Assembly: GCA_965219925.1 (NCBI GenBank)
Contig: OZ244795.1
Span: 1,054,001 to 1,118,000, forward strand
Origin: Bin87 sp965219925
GTDB taxonomy: Bacteria > Chloroflexota > Dehalococcoidia > Lucifugimonadales > UBA3495
DNA: 64,000 nucleotides
Direction of reading: 5' to 3'
Part shown: piece after piece, positions 1-6,687 of the stretch
Layout: each line of letters opens with the position of its first letter
How positions within the stretch are numbered: the first letter of the stretch is position 1
The notes under the pieces: model-generated
What the model was told of the DNA's origin: nothing
Database searches by the model: none
What the model saw: only the letters and a program-made list of their open reading frames with translations
Made by a program: the position numbers and the translations under genes

Positions 1-11
1 GATAGTCGGCT

Positions 12-37
12 GGTTTGGTTTGACAAAGTGGGTACGC
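12..37. repeat. End of a dispersed palindromic repeat (TTTGACAAAGTGGGTACGC type)
   Basis: The stretch containing TTTGACAAAGTGGGTACGC recurs in reverse at about 62779-62800, and shorter versions occur near 55015, 62918, 63715 and at the very end of the window. At 62774-62937 it forms the terminal inverted repeat of a complete 164-bp palindromic element, so the copy here is probably one end of a similar element that continues to the left of the window. Confidence 0.6.
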
Positions 38-55
38 ATGAGGCCGTCGCCCGTG

Positions 56-85
56 TTGACGCCGGCCCCCGATGTTGCGTAAAAT
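56..85 (+). promoter_or_regulatory. Candidate sigma-70 type promoter for the IscA-like gene
   Basis: A TTGACG hexamer (56-61) and a TAAAAT hexamer (80-85) are separated by 18 bases. Transcription would start near 92, giving a leader of about 33 bases that carries a GGGGGTGA ribosome-binding stretch before the ATG at 125. The call rests on consensus match and position only. Confidence 0.5.
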
Positions 86-124
86 TGCACCATCAACAAC
101 TTCCCGTCAGGGGGTGACCAATTT

Positions 125-481
125 ATGCCTATTACACAGAACGGCGTCGAGCTCTCCGTTGAGATTTCGGAAAAGGCCGCCGAGAAAATCAAGTATTTCG
201 CCGACAAAGAAGGGATCATGGGTAACGTGGGCCTGCGGGTGGCGGTAAAAGGTGGCGGCTGCTCCGGTCTCACCTACGACCTTACCATCACCGACCAGGA
301 GCGCGAATCCGACAAAATCGTTGAACAGTACGGTGTCAAGGTCATGGTGGACAAAAAGTCCTACATCTACCTTGTTGGCACCCAGCTCGACTTTTCCGAC
401 GGGCTGAACGGCAAGGGCTTCGTGTTCGAAAATCCCAACGCCAAAAAGGCTTGTGGCTGCGGCACCTCCTTCGCCGTCTAG
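125..481 (+). CDS. IscA/ErpA/HesB-type iron-sulfur cluster assembly protein
   Basis: This 118-residue protein belongs to the A-type Fe-S carrier family, which accepts Fe-S clusters and passes them to apo-proteins in the cytoplasm. The three conserved cysteines are visible: one in GGGCSGLTYDL (about residue 42) and two in the C-terminal CGCGTSF motif. The length is slightly above the usual 105-115 residues. The ATG at 125 follows a GGGGGTGA Shine-Dalgarno stretch. A good promoter lies upstream and a hairpin terminator follows, so it looks like a single-gene transcript. The next gene is a YgfZ-like protein, a family also tied to Fe-S enzyme maintenance. I cannot separate IscA, ErpA and SufA subtypes from sequence alone. 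Confidence 0.93.
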   Translation: MPITQNGVELSVEISEKAAEKIKYFADKEGIMGNVGLRVAVKGGGCSGLTYDLTITDQERESDKIVEQYGVKVMVDKKSYIYLVGTQLDFSDGLNGKGFVFENPNAKKACGCGTSFAV

Positions 482-521
482 TTGCATTGAAATCGAGGGG
501 GTAAGCGACCCTCACCCCCGG

Positions 522-548
522 CCCCTCTCCCACCGGGAGAGGGGTTTT
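522..548 (+). terminator. Hairpin terminator after the IscA-like gene, made from a dispersed repeat
   Basis: A 10-bp perfect stem (522-531 with 535-544) closes a 3-base loop and is followed by TTTT. The sequence is a variant of the CCCTCTCCC...GGGAGAGGG repeat found in many chromosomal intergenic gaps of this window (near 38550, 43100, 58170, 62730, 63800), so a mobile or amplified repeat appears to serve as a terminator. Confidence 0.6.
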
Positions 549-566
549 ACGTTTCGGAGGTTGGAG

Positions 567-1601
567 ATGACCGCTTTTGCCACTGATTCACACACCGCCG
601 CCGAGTTCCAGGCCGCCACCGAGCGGGCCGCCGTGTACCCTGACGACGCTGGCATCCTGCTCCTCACCGGCGAGGACGCCCGCGACCTGCTCAACCGCCT
701 CTCCACCAACCTGATCGATCCGGACGCGCCCGCCGGCGAGGTCGTCGTGACCGTGCTCACCAGCGACCGCGGCCGCATCGTCGACCTGGTATGCGTCATC
801 CACTGCGGAGACCACCAGATCATGCTCACCAGCCCGGGCCAGCAGCAGAACGTCATCGACTTTCTGGACAAGTACACCATCATGGAAGACCTGGAGGTTG
901 AGGACATCACCGACCAAACCTCCCTGCTGAGGCTGACCGGACCGGACGCCGCCGGCATTTTGGGCCGGGTACCGCACGATGATGCCCTGATAGTAGAGCC
1001 TCCGACCGACCTCGACGATCCGGAACGCCTGCCCACCCGTTACCTGCTATCCGACGACCCTGACGCCGCCGCGCGCATCTCCGCCGCCCTGGAATCAGCG
1101 GGCGCGGTGAGCATCAGCGCGGAGACCGCCGAGGCCCTGCGCATCGCCCAGCGCCGGCCGGCGTACGGCGCCGAGATGAGCGATACCTACAACCCGTTGG
1201 AGGCCGGCCTGATCGGCGCCATCGACTTCCACAAGGGTTGCTACATCGGCCAGGAGGTTATCGCCCGGCTGGACACCTACGAAAAGGTGCAGAAATACCT
1301 GGTCGCCCTGCACTTTCAAACCGATCACGACGGTGTTGACAATCTCGCGGAGACGCTGCCCGACTCCCGGTTGGTTGACGCGGATGGAAAGGCTATGGGG
1401 ATCGTTACATCGGCAGCCGTCGTACCCATAGCGGACGGCGCCGGCGTCATCGGCCTCGGTTACGTCCGCACCGCCGCCGCCAAAATAGGCAACGCGCTCG
1501 GCGTCACCACGCCCGACGGCGAGGCCATCAGCGGCCTAACGGCTCACATTACGGCGCAACCCCAGCTGTTCGGCGGTGAGCAACCACCCCTCAGCGCCTG
1601 A
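567..1601 (+). CDS. YgfZ/GcvT-like folate-binding protein
   Basis: A 344-residue protein of the aminomethyltransferase fold. It carries KGCYIGQEVIARLD, matching the K-G-C-[FY]-x-G-Q-E signature of YgfZ-type proteins, which bind tetrahydrofolate and support Fe-S enzyme maturation. True glycine-cleavage T-proteins lack this Cys motif, so YgfZ is the better label. The ATG at 567 was chosen because a GGAGG lies 6 bases upstream; the open frame extends to 453 but would run through the preceding terminator hairpin. The neighbouring IscA-type gene supports a role in Fe-S metabolism, although the terminator suggests separate transcription. Confidence 0.85.
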   Translation: MTAFATDSHTAAEFQAATERAAVYPDDAGILLLTGEDARDLLNRLSTNLIDPDAPAGEVVVTVLTSDRGRIVDLVCVIHCGDHQIMLTSPGQQQNVIDFLDKYTIMEDLEVEDITDQTSLLRLTGPDAAGILGRVPHDDALIVEPPTDLDDPERLPTRYLLSDDPDAAARISAALESAGAVSISAETAEALRIAQRRPAYGAEMSDTYNPLEAGLIGAIDFHKGCYIGQEVIARLDTYEKVQKYLVALHFQTDHDGVDNLAETLPDSRLVDADGKAMGIVTSAAVVPIADGAGVIGLGYVRTAAAKIGNALGVTTPDGEAISGLTAHITAQPQLFGGEQPPLSA

Positions 1602-1924
1602 CCTGCACACTGCTCCGCAGCCGGGTCCGCCACCCGCTAATGCACGGCATCCCGCGGACCACATCCTCAGGTAGCTGGCCCGCCCATCCATCACGCCAAC
1701 GCTGATCGACCCCGTACCGGCGCTCCAACGGCACCGTAGACTTCCGACGAGGTCTTTGAGGGGATGCTGTTCGATTCTTGCCAGCAGTCTGACCTTCGGG
1801 TTATCATTGATAAGCTGAAACAAGCCAGAGAAACAGATGATCTAACAGCAGGAATTGCACTAGAGGAGACATGGAGATGGCTCTGCTCGACTGCGGCGGA
1901 AGACAGGCTACACAGGTGTAGCCT
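1602..1924. other. Gap with no recognisable gene
   Basis: About 320 bases. Short open frames here have no family resemblance and no convincing ribosome-binding site. I see no RNA gene, repeat or strong hairpin. Confidence 0.5.
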
Positions 1925-2401
1925 ATGAATTGGTCGAGCCTCAGTGAATTGGGTGACTTGGCAAGCCTCGCAGGGGTTGCAGTCGCTTTTGTGGGCTTGG
2001 TTGTGGTGGGATACCAAGCCAGGGGCGCAAAGCGGGCGGCCGAGCAGACGAGGAAGGCGGTAGCCGACGTTCTCACATTTGGGAGCGGCAACCGGTCTAC
2101 AACGCTGATCCAAGAGATCAAATACGTTCTCCAAAAAGGCCAATGGGAGGTCGGCTATCATCAGTGCCACACCCTTAGAGCATTGATAGGTGATCTCAAA
2201 ATTACCGGTCCGTCAACGCAGCACATCCAATTGATTGATGAGGCTATGGTTAGTCTGACGGATATCGAGAATGACCTTGACGCCGCAATAAGAAAGGAGC
2301 GGGAGCCCAGAGGCACGGATTGCTTCAACGCGTCTTTGAGTATTATACAGGCCACTCTGGAAGACATTGTGAGCGAGGCCGCGGCGGGCCGAGGAGGATA
2401 G
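1925..2401 (+). CDS. Unknown protein with an N-terminal membrane helix
   Basis: A 158-residue protein not recognised as a known family. Residues about 11-32 (LASLAGVAVAFVGLVVVGYQ) form one transmembrane helix, followed by a positively charged stretch (RGAKRAAEQTRK). That pattern predicts an N-terminal anchor with a cytoplasmic helical domain. The next gene starts one base after the stop codon, so the two are probably cotranscribed. The base composition is less GC-rich than the flanking core genes, which may indicate accessory DNA close to the tRNA integration hotspot. Confidence 0.6.
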   Translation: MNWSSLSELGDLASLAGVAVAFVGLVVVGYQARGAKRAAEQTRKAVADVLTFGSGNRSTTLIQEIKYVLQKGQWEVGYHQCHTLRALIGDLKITGPSTQHIQLIDEAMVSLTDIENDLDAAIRKEREPRGTDCFNASLSIIQATLEDIVSEAAAGRGG

Positions 2402-2402
2402 C

Positions 2403-2738
2403 ATGAGTGAGAATCAGCCGGTCCAGTTGGGTGAAATCGTCAGCGCTCTCTTGGTGCGGACACGCGCGGGCAGAGTGGAATGGGTGTGGCATGATAATTC
2501 GGCGAGCGCCATCGCGACGCTAGAAAACGGTCGCGTTATTCTCAGCAAGGACCGCGATTTCGACACCGAGGTGAGAATCCAAGATGTGGATTCGACCAAT
2601 CTAGAGGACATAAACGTTGGTTACGCCAAATATAGGTATTTGAAGGAGCAAGTAGACCAACTCTACGAGATGGCGCGCCGCTCAGCATTGAAGATAGATT
2701 CCAAACTAGAGTCCATATTTCGTGAGATCTCCTCCTGA
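2403..2738 (+). CDS. Unknown small protein, partner of the preceding membrane protein
   Basis: A 111-residue protein with no family I recognise. The N-terminal half looks beta-rich (around WVWHDNSASAIATLENGRVIL) and the C-terminal half is helical and charged. It begins at ATG 2403, directly after the previous stop, which suggests translational coupling. It has no signal peptide or membrane segment. Base use is again less GC-rich than core genes. Confidence 0.55.
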   Translation: MSENQPVQLGEIVSALLVRTRAGRVEWVWHDNSASAIATLENGRVILSKDRDFDTEVRIQDVDSTNLEDINVGYAKYRYLKEQVDQLYEMARRSALKIDSKLESIFREISS

Positions 2739-3105
2739 CCACCGTCACGGTAGGCATGGCCGAATGAAAAATAGTGAATGAGCCAGGTGGCTCTCCCGCG
2801 TCAGCTATGGTCCTGAGCGACCTATGGCAGGGACTTGGGCAGTCCACGGAGGAACCTCCAGCCTTCTGGGATGGAGGTTCTAGGGGTCTATTCGGCGTAG
2901 GCTGTCGGCTCTTTATATTTGGAACTCCCAGCGAAAAGTTCGCAATTCAGTCCCTTCAGGCCCACCATTTCTACGAATTCAGATGCGTTCGCGCCGCCGT
3001 TACGGTTATCGCTGGCGCTGCCAGCCGTATTTAGAAAGTCCGTACCGAATCGCCAACTGATGGGCGACCGGCTCAGTTGATTGGAGTGCTTTCCAGACAA
3101 GCACG
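2739..3105. other. Non-coding gap with an inverted repeat
   Basis: Upstream of tRNA-Val. A 9-bp inverted repeat (GAACCTCCA at 2852-2860 and TGGAGGTTC at 2872-2880, 11-base loop) could fold in RNA, but no T-run follows. An 86-codon frame at 2774-3034 has no ribosome-binding site or plausible protein features and I do not accept it as a gene. Confidence 0.4.
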
Positions 3106-3135
3106 TTGCGCCTGTCAGCTTGTCCGTGCTACCAT
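3106..3135 (+). promoter_or_regulatory. Candidate promoter of tRNA-Val
   Basis: TTGCGC (3106-3111) and TACCAT (3130-3135) are 18 bases apart and lie about 27 bases upstream of the mature tRNA 5' end. The same TACCAT -10 sequence occurs in the phage promoter at 3643-3671. Confidence 0.45.
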
Positions 3136-3161
3136 CCCCGTGTACCTGCTAGGTTCCCCGT

Positions 3162-3238
3162 GGGCGGTTAGCTCAGTTGGTTAGAGTACTTGCTCGACAC
3201 GCAAGAGGTCAGTGGTTCGAGTCCACTACCGCCCACCA
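3162..3238 (+). tRNA. tRNA-Val (anticodon GAC)
   Basis: The cloverleaf is complete. Acceptor stem GGGCGGT pairs with ACCGCCC, the anticodon stem CTTGC/GCAAG encloses the loop TCGACAC, the T-arm contains GGTTCGAGTCC, and CCA is encoded. The anticodon GAC reads valine codons. Position 33, almost always U, is C here. The 3' half of the gene is duplicated at 35720-35765 and marks the phage attachment site; the copy here stays intact after integration. Confidence 0.93.
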
Positions 3239-3239
3239 T
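3194..3239 (+). repeat. attL core of the prophage (46-bp direct repeat)
   Basis: The last 46 bases of the tRNA region, from the anticodon loop through the CCA and one further base, are repeated exactly at 35720-35765. This is the standard outcome of a tyrosine integrase inserting at the 3' half of a tRNA gene. The first base beyond each copy differs (T versus C), so the boundaries are sharp. Confidence 0.93.
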
Positions 3240-3256
3240 TGCCCAAAGTTGCCCTT

Positions 3257-3634
3257 ATGGTATTATCAACCGAACATCCGCTCCGAAAGGCCATGGCCCA
3301 GGCGCGCGACGCCGGCATGGGAAAGGCGGATCTGATCAGCATGGTGACGGACGTTTACAACGCCCCCCAGGTCAACAACGCCGAGCCCGCGCCGGCCGCC
3401 GAGGTCATCTACGATGAGCTGCCCGACGGGCTGATTGACCTGCCCAGCGCGGCCAAGAAATACGGCTGCACTGTCGGCAGACTTCGGAATTGGGTTTACC
3501 GTGGCAAAATCAACCAGCGCGGAAAACTCAAGGCTTCGGCTCCAGGCGGTGGGCTTTTGCTAGTCAGCCAGTCCGAAGTTGAACGCGCGTTGGCGGCTCC
3601 GCGACCAAAAGGCGGGAGACCTCGTAAAACCTGA
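3257..3634 (+). CDS. Excisionase/MerR-like helix-turn-helix protein
   Basis: The first phage gene after attL encodes about 125 residues. The middle contains a winged HTH of the excisionase/MerR type (LPSAAKKYGCTVGRLRNWV, then a basic wing and SQSEVERAL), followed by a basic tail (PRPKGGRPRKT). Proteins of this kind bend DNA or regulate recombination. Its place beside attL, at the opposite end from the integrase, fits an excisionase or directionality factor, but a repressor is also possible. The open frame runs back into the tRNA, so I chose the ATG at 3257; ATG 3293 is an alternative. A hairpin terminator follows at 3672. Confidence 0.65.
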   Translation: MVLSTEHPLRKAMAQARDAGMGKADLISMVTDVYNAPQVNNAEPAPAAEVIYDELPDGLIDLPSAAKKYGCTVGRLRNWVYRGKINQRGKLKASAPGGGLLLVSQSEVERALAAPRPKGGRPRKT

Positions 3635-3642
3635 TGTAACTG

Positions 3643-3671
3643 TTGACATACTGATAAAACTGGCCTACCAT
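3643..3671 (+). promoter_or_regulatory. Strong phage promoter overlapping a terminator hairpin
   Basis: A perfect TTGACA (3643-3648) is followed by 17 bases and TACCAT (3666-3671). The predicted start point, about 3678, falls inside the left arm of the terminator hairpin at 3672-3698. Transcripts begun here would lack the full hairpin while transcripts from upstream would contain it. Confidence 0.65.
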
Positions 3672-3703
3672 CCCCCCTGAAGTACGAACTCAGGGGGGTT
3701 TTT
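3672..3703 (+). terminator. Rho-independent terminator ending at a start codon
   Basis: A 9-bp GC-rich stem (CCCCCCTGA with TCAGGGGGG), a 9-base loop and TTTTT run directly into the ATG at 3704. The stem's GGGGGG also sits where a Shine-Dalgarno sequence would be. It probably ends the upstream HTH-gene transcript and insulates the operon that starts here. Confidence 0.75.
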
Positions 3704-3964
3704 ATGGCCTGCGGCACAGTCATCACCGTCTCCCACGGGGACGAAGAACTCACATTTCATAGCCCTGACCAAGCGAAGACCATCGCCGAAGCGCTGCTCG
3801 ACGAGCTCGCTCCTGGCACAGTCGTACGCATTTTCGTGCGGCACGCCGATGGCGGGTCGTGGAGCCAGGACACCCATCTTGAGAACGGGGTAGTCCACTC
3901 CACATTCGATTTCACCAACGCTAATGTGGAAAACCTCATCGAAGCCGCCGGATTGGGGGGCTGA
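3704..3964 (+). CDS. Unknown phage protein, first gene of the early operon
   Basis: An 86-residue acidic protein of unknown family. It opens with a short beta-like segment (GTVITVSHGDEELTFHSPDQA) followed by a helix. The ATG lies immediately after the T-run of the terminator; the GGGGGG of the stem is the only candidate ribosome-binding site. It heads a compact series of overlapping small genes (3704-4936), each start codon overlapping or touching the stop before it, which indicates one coupled operon. Confidence 0.6.
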   Translation: MACGTVITVSHGDEELTFHSPDQAKTIAEALLDELAPGTVVRIFVRHADGGSWSQDTHLENGVVHSTFDFTNANVENLIEAAGLGG

Positions 3965-3965
3965 C

Positions 3966-4157
3966 ATGACCACTACGACGAGAGGTGAGGGCTGCATCGG
4001 CATCCAGGCCGCGCCGGTGGACGTGCGCCATCTCCTGGCGCCCTGCCCCGGCAAGGCTAACCACGAATGCTGCGGCTACCGCTTCTGCAACGAGCACTAC
4101 CGCCAGCACAAGGCCGGCATCCATCCGGCCAAATGGAAGCACGGGAGGGCGGCATGA
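3966..4157 (+). CDS. Small Cys/His-rich phage protein
   Basis: A 63-residue protein with a probable zinc-binding cluster: C-x7-CC-x4-C-x2-HY-x3-H (around CPGKANHECCGYRFCNEHY). The ATG at 3966 starts one base after the previous stop. The family is not recognised. Such small metal-binding proteins in phage early operons often act on host factors, but nothing here identifies a target. Confidence 0.6.
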   Translation: MTTTTRGEGCIGIQAAPVDVRHLLAPCPGKANHECCGYRFCNEHYRQHKAGIHPAKWKHGRAA

Positions 4158-4300
4158 TCTGCGCTCACCTGGGACGTAACGGCCACTGGCATGTGGTGGT
4201 GGCCGGGATGCACGAAGGCCTACCACTTCACCGGGTTTGTGGCGGATGTCGGCTGATCATCTGCTCGAACCATCCCGATTGCGAGCCTGAGGGCGAATGA
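4154..4300 (+). CDS. Tiny Cys/His-rich phage protein
   Basis: A 48-residue protein beginning at an ATG that overlaps the preceding stop as ATGA. It carries CGGC and CSNHPDC motifs plus several histidines, which suggests one zinc site. The coupled start is the main support for a real gene; function is unknown. Confidence 0.5.
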   Translation: MICAHLGRNGHWHVVVAGMHEGLPLHRVCGGCRLIICSNHPDCEPEGE

Positions 4301-4464
4301 TGAGCACCAAGCAAGTCCCCAAGGTGTTGGGCAAGAACGCCCGGTATGGCGACCCCTGCCGCGGCTGTAAAGAGTGGACCTACGCCCAGACCCGTCGCCA
4401 ATGGCAGCGAGCCATCAAACAACCCTGCCCCCATTGCGGCATGCCACAGTGGTGCACGGAATGA
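4297..4464 (+). CDS. Small zinc-ribbon phage protein
   Basis: A 55-residue frame starting at an ATG that overlaps the previous stop as ATGA. It contains CRGC near residue 22 and CPHCGMPQWC near the end, a typical pair of zinc knuckles separated by an Arg/Gln-rich stretch. The next gene begins at an ATG one base before its stop codon. Function is unknown. Confidence 0.55.
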   Translation: MMSTKQVPKVLGKNARYGDPCRGCKEWTYAQTRRQWQRAIKQPCPHCGMPQWCTE

Positions 4465-4712
4465 TGGCCCGGCTCGAAATCAACGCCAAGGTGAAGAAGG
4501 TGACCGAAAAGATCACCCGCGTGGGGGACAACGGCGAAGTCGACGCCGTCTGCGAAATCACCTTCACGATGTCGCTGAGCCGGCGGGACTACCTCCGGCT
4601 GGCCAGGGCCGAGTTGAGGGGTGATGATCTGCTGCTTGCTCTGGACGTCGCCAACTTCCAGATGAGCCTGGACGACATGTGGGAAAAGGGTTCCACCCAG
4701 GAGGGGACGTGA
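4461..4712 (+). CDS. Unknown 83-residue phage protein
   Basis: The protein starts at ATG 4461, overlapping the previous stop. It has alternating charged beta-like segments (KVKKVTEKITRVGDNGEVDAVCEITFTM) followed by helices. It resembles small phage proteins of unknown role that precede replication genes, but I cannot assign a family. Confidence 0.55.
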   Translation: MMARLEINAKVKKVTEKITRVGDNGEVDAVCEITFTMSLSRRDYLRLARAELRGDDLLLALDVANFQMSLDDMWEKGSTQEGT

Positions 4713-4936
4713 TTTACCTGAAGTGCGACCCTCCTTGCGGGCCAGACCCCTGCACCAGGCGCGGCGGCAAGATCAGGTGCCGCCTGGACCACCATCTGGA
4801 GACGGAATTACTGGAGCTGGGCTGGAAGCCGGAATATCTGTTGGATCAACACGGCAACATATTCACGCGATGGCATCCGCCGGTGGGCGTTGTCCGACTC
4901 CGGCCGGACTTGGGCCCGCCGATGCTGGACGTATGA
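4709..4936 (+). CDS. Unknown 75-residue phage protein (GTG start)
   Basis: The GTG at 4709 overlaps the previous TGA and is preceded by GGAGGGG. The N-terminus has a CDPPCGPDPC cluster that may bind a metal, followed by a helical region rich in leucine. The stop overlaps the ATG of the methyltransferase as ATGA. Confidence 0.5.
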   Translation: MIYLKCDPPCGPDPCTRRGGKIRCRLDHHLETELLELGWKPEYLLDQHGNIFTRWHPPVGVVRLRPDLGPPMLDV

Positions 4937-6687
4937 AGGCAATGAACCACGCTGACCCCCTCCACGGCTGGCTCGACCGTATCCACCAGGGCGACGCGCT
5001 GGAGGTGATGAGCCAAATGCCTGACGAGTGCGTCAACGTGGTGGTGACGTCGCCGCCCTACAACCTGCTCAATTCCAGCGGGAACGGGATGCGGAACAAC
5101 CAGCAGGGGAAATGGCGCGGCCCCCGGGCCAAGGCGTTGTCCCAGGGCTACCCGGAGCATTCCGACGATATTCCCCGCAGCGAATACATCGACTGGCAGC
5201 GCCAGTGCCTAGAGGAGATGCTGCGCATCCTCACCAACGACGGCGCCATCTTCTACATCCACCGGGGGCGTATGCAAAAGGGCGTGGAGGAAAGCCCCCG
5301 CGACATCCTCAATGGTCTGTTCCTTCGACAGGAGATCATCTGGGCCAAGCCCGGCGGCATCAACCACACGCCCTATGCGATGACGCCGACTCACGAGAGC
5401 GTCTTTCTGATCGTCAAAGACCCGTCAAGCGCCGGCTACCGACGACGCGAGGGCAGCGTGGACTACGGCTCTGTTTGGGCGATCAGCCGCGATACGAAGG
5501 CTGATCACCCTTGCCCATTCCCGGTCGAACTGGCCCGACGCTGTATCCAGATGGTCACCGGGCCAGTGGCGCTGGACCCGTTCGTCGGCAGCGGCACCAC
5601 CGCGGTTGCCGCCGTCCAGGAGGGCCGCGACTATATCGGCATCGACCTGAACGCCAAATACTGCAAATCCGCCCGGAAGAGGGTGCAGCTGGCCCGCCTG
5701 GACGACGATCTGAACCCGAATGCGGATAGCGACGAAGAGGGCTGGAAGGACTTCCAGGCCCACGGATTTGATACTCAATGGGATGCTTCGCAAGGTTCGC
5801 AAGGTTCGCAATCGGATGCTTCGCAAGGTTCGCAATCGGATGCTTCGCAAGGTTCGCAATCGGATGCTTCGCAAGGTTGGATGCGAGTAGCAGTCCGCTG
5901 GGATCACATCGACAGAGCCGTCTATGACCGCATAGCCGAAACGCAAAAGGCGACGAAACTCCAGGCCGTTCCCCTCAACCAACAAGAAATAGCAAATGAG
6001 TTGGATTGCAGCCCGCGCACCGTCAATAACGCTATTTCCAAACTCAAAAAAGAGGGTGCGCTCACTGTAAAATACCAGCGAGGGCCTAGCCTTTACTCCG
6101 TATCATCAGAGATACCGCGGTGGCCTGTTCGCATCTCGGGGGGCCTTGGCACCCTCCCGCAAGGTTCGCAATCGGATGCTTCGCAAGGTTCGCAATCGGA
6201 TGCTTCGCAAGGTTCGCAATCGGATGCTTCGCATACCCGGGTCCGGGACCGGGAACCGGGGTTAATTAACCAAGTTAATCTCCGTGAGATTAACCCGGTT
6301 CCCGGTCCCGGAGTCCCGGCGCGCGCGCGAGAAGACGCCGGCGCACGCCACGTTGCGCCGGACGCCGCGGTCTGCCCTTTGCACACGCAGGTCCACCTCC
6401 AGGTTGTGACCACCTACCGTCCGCTGGTGGCCATCATGCAGGCCACCGGCGACGAGATCCGCTATTGCTACGGATCCAACGGCAGGTGCAGCTGGGTGCA
6501 CTCCCGCGAACTCGGCATGGTGGTTGCCGCCGGCGGTCGCCGCCTCGATGCCCTGGGCATCGAGGCGGCTTACTACGACCTCCGATCTGACGCCCAGCCT
6601 GCCGCCGGTAGCAACAAGGACACCAGCCGCACCGGCTACCTGGACAGCTACCGCCGCCGCCACGGGAGGCTCCCGTGGGAAGGATAA
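4933..6687 (+). CDS. DNA methyltransferase fused to a winged-helix domain, with internal repeat arrays
   Basis: A 584-residue protein. Residues about 10-265 form a beta-class N4-cytosine/N6-adenine methyltransferase: catalytic motif TSPPYNL, then the SAM-binding motif DPFVGSGTTAVAAV downstream. A first array of GSQSDASQ repeats follows, then a winged HTH (residues about 315-395, NQQEIANELDCSPRTVNNAISKL in the middle), a second GSQSDASQ array and a C-terminal domain of about 140 residues. The 24-bp DNA units resemble iterons and a large inverted repeat follows at 6243-6311. The start at 4933 overlaps the preceding stop. The methyltransferase half is clear; the rest could be a replication initiator, which I infer from the lambda O precedent. 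Confidence 0.85.
   Translation: MKAMNHADPLHGWLDRIHQGDALEVMSQMPDECVNVVVTSPPYNLLNSSGNGMRNNQQGKWRGPRAKALSQGYPEHSDDIPRSEYIDWQRQCLEEMLRILTNDGAIFYIHRGRMQKGVEESPRDILNGLFLRQEIIWAKPGGINHTPYAMTPTHESVFLIVKDPSSAGYRRREGSVDYGSVWAISRDTKADHPCPFPVELARRCIQMVTGPVALDPFVGSGTTAVAAVQEGRDYIGIDLNAKYCKSARKRVQLARLDDDLNPNADSDEEGWKDFQAHGFDTQWDASQGSQGSQSDASQGSQSDASQGSQSDASQGWMRVAVRWDHIDRAVYDRIAETQKATKLQAVPLNQQEIANELDCSPRTVNNAISKLKKEGALTVKYQRGPSLYSVSSEIPRWPVRISGGLGTLPQGSQSDASQGSQSDASQGSQSDASHTRVRDREPGLINQVNLREINPVPGPGVPARAREDAGARHVAPDAAVCPLHTQVHLQVVTTYRPLVAIMQATGDEIRYCYGSNGRCSWVHSRELGMVVAAGGRRLDALGIEAAYYDLRSDAQPAAGSNKDTSRTGYLDSYRRRHGRLPWEG
5781..5880 (+). repeat. Iteron-like tandem repeats, first cluster
   Basis: GGATGCTTCGCA begins at 5781, 5814, 5838 and 5862; the last three copies are exactly 24 bases apart. 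Within each unit the heptamer TTCGCAA occurs twice with alternating spacing of 9 and 15 bases. The array encodes GSQSDASQ repeats in frame within the methyltransferase gene. Confidence 0.85.
6160..6234 (+). repeat. Iteron-like tandem repeats, second cluster
   Basis: Three more copies of GGATGCTTCGCA at 6174, 6198 and 6222, again 24 bases apart and identical to those of the first cluster, although about 300 bases of unique HTH-coding sequence lie between. Identity of both arrays points to function or recent gene conversion at the DNA level. Confidence 0.85.
6243..6311. repeat. Large inverted repeat with an AT-rich centre
   Basis: A 24-base left arm (6243-6266) is matched by a 23-base right arm (6289-6311) with a single one-base bulge. 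The centre and arm tips are AT-rich (TTAATTAACCAAGTTAATCT), in contrast with the very GC-rich surroundings. It begins 9 bases after the second iteron-like cluster and lies within coding sequence. Confidence 0.8.

Noticed and set aside
2774..3034. 86-codon frame upstream of tRNA-Val
   Set aside because: No ribosome-binding site, no recognisable features, and it spans an inverted repeat.
5781..6234. The 24-bp repeats as a CRISPR array
   Set aside because: Units are contiguous with no unique spacers and keep an open reading frame; tandem iteron-like repeats fit better.
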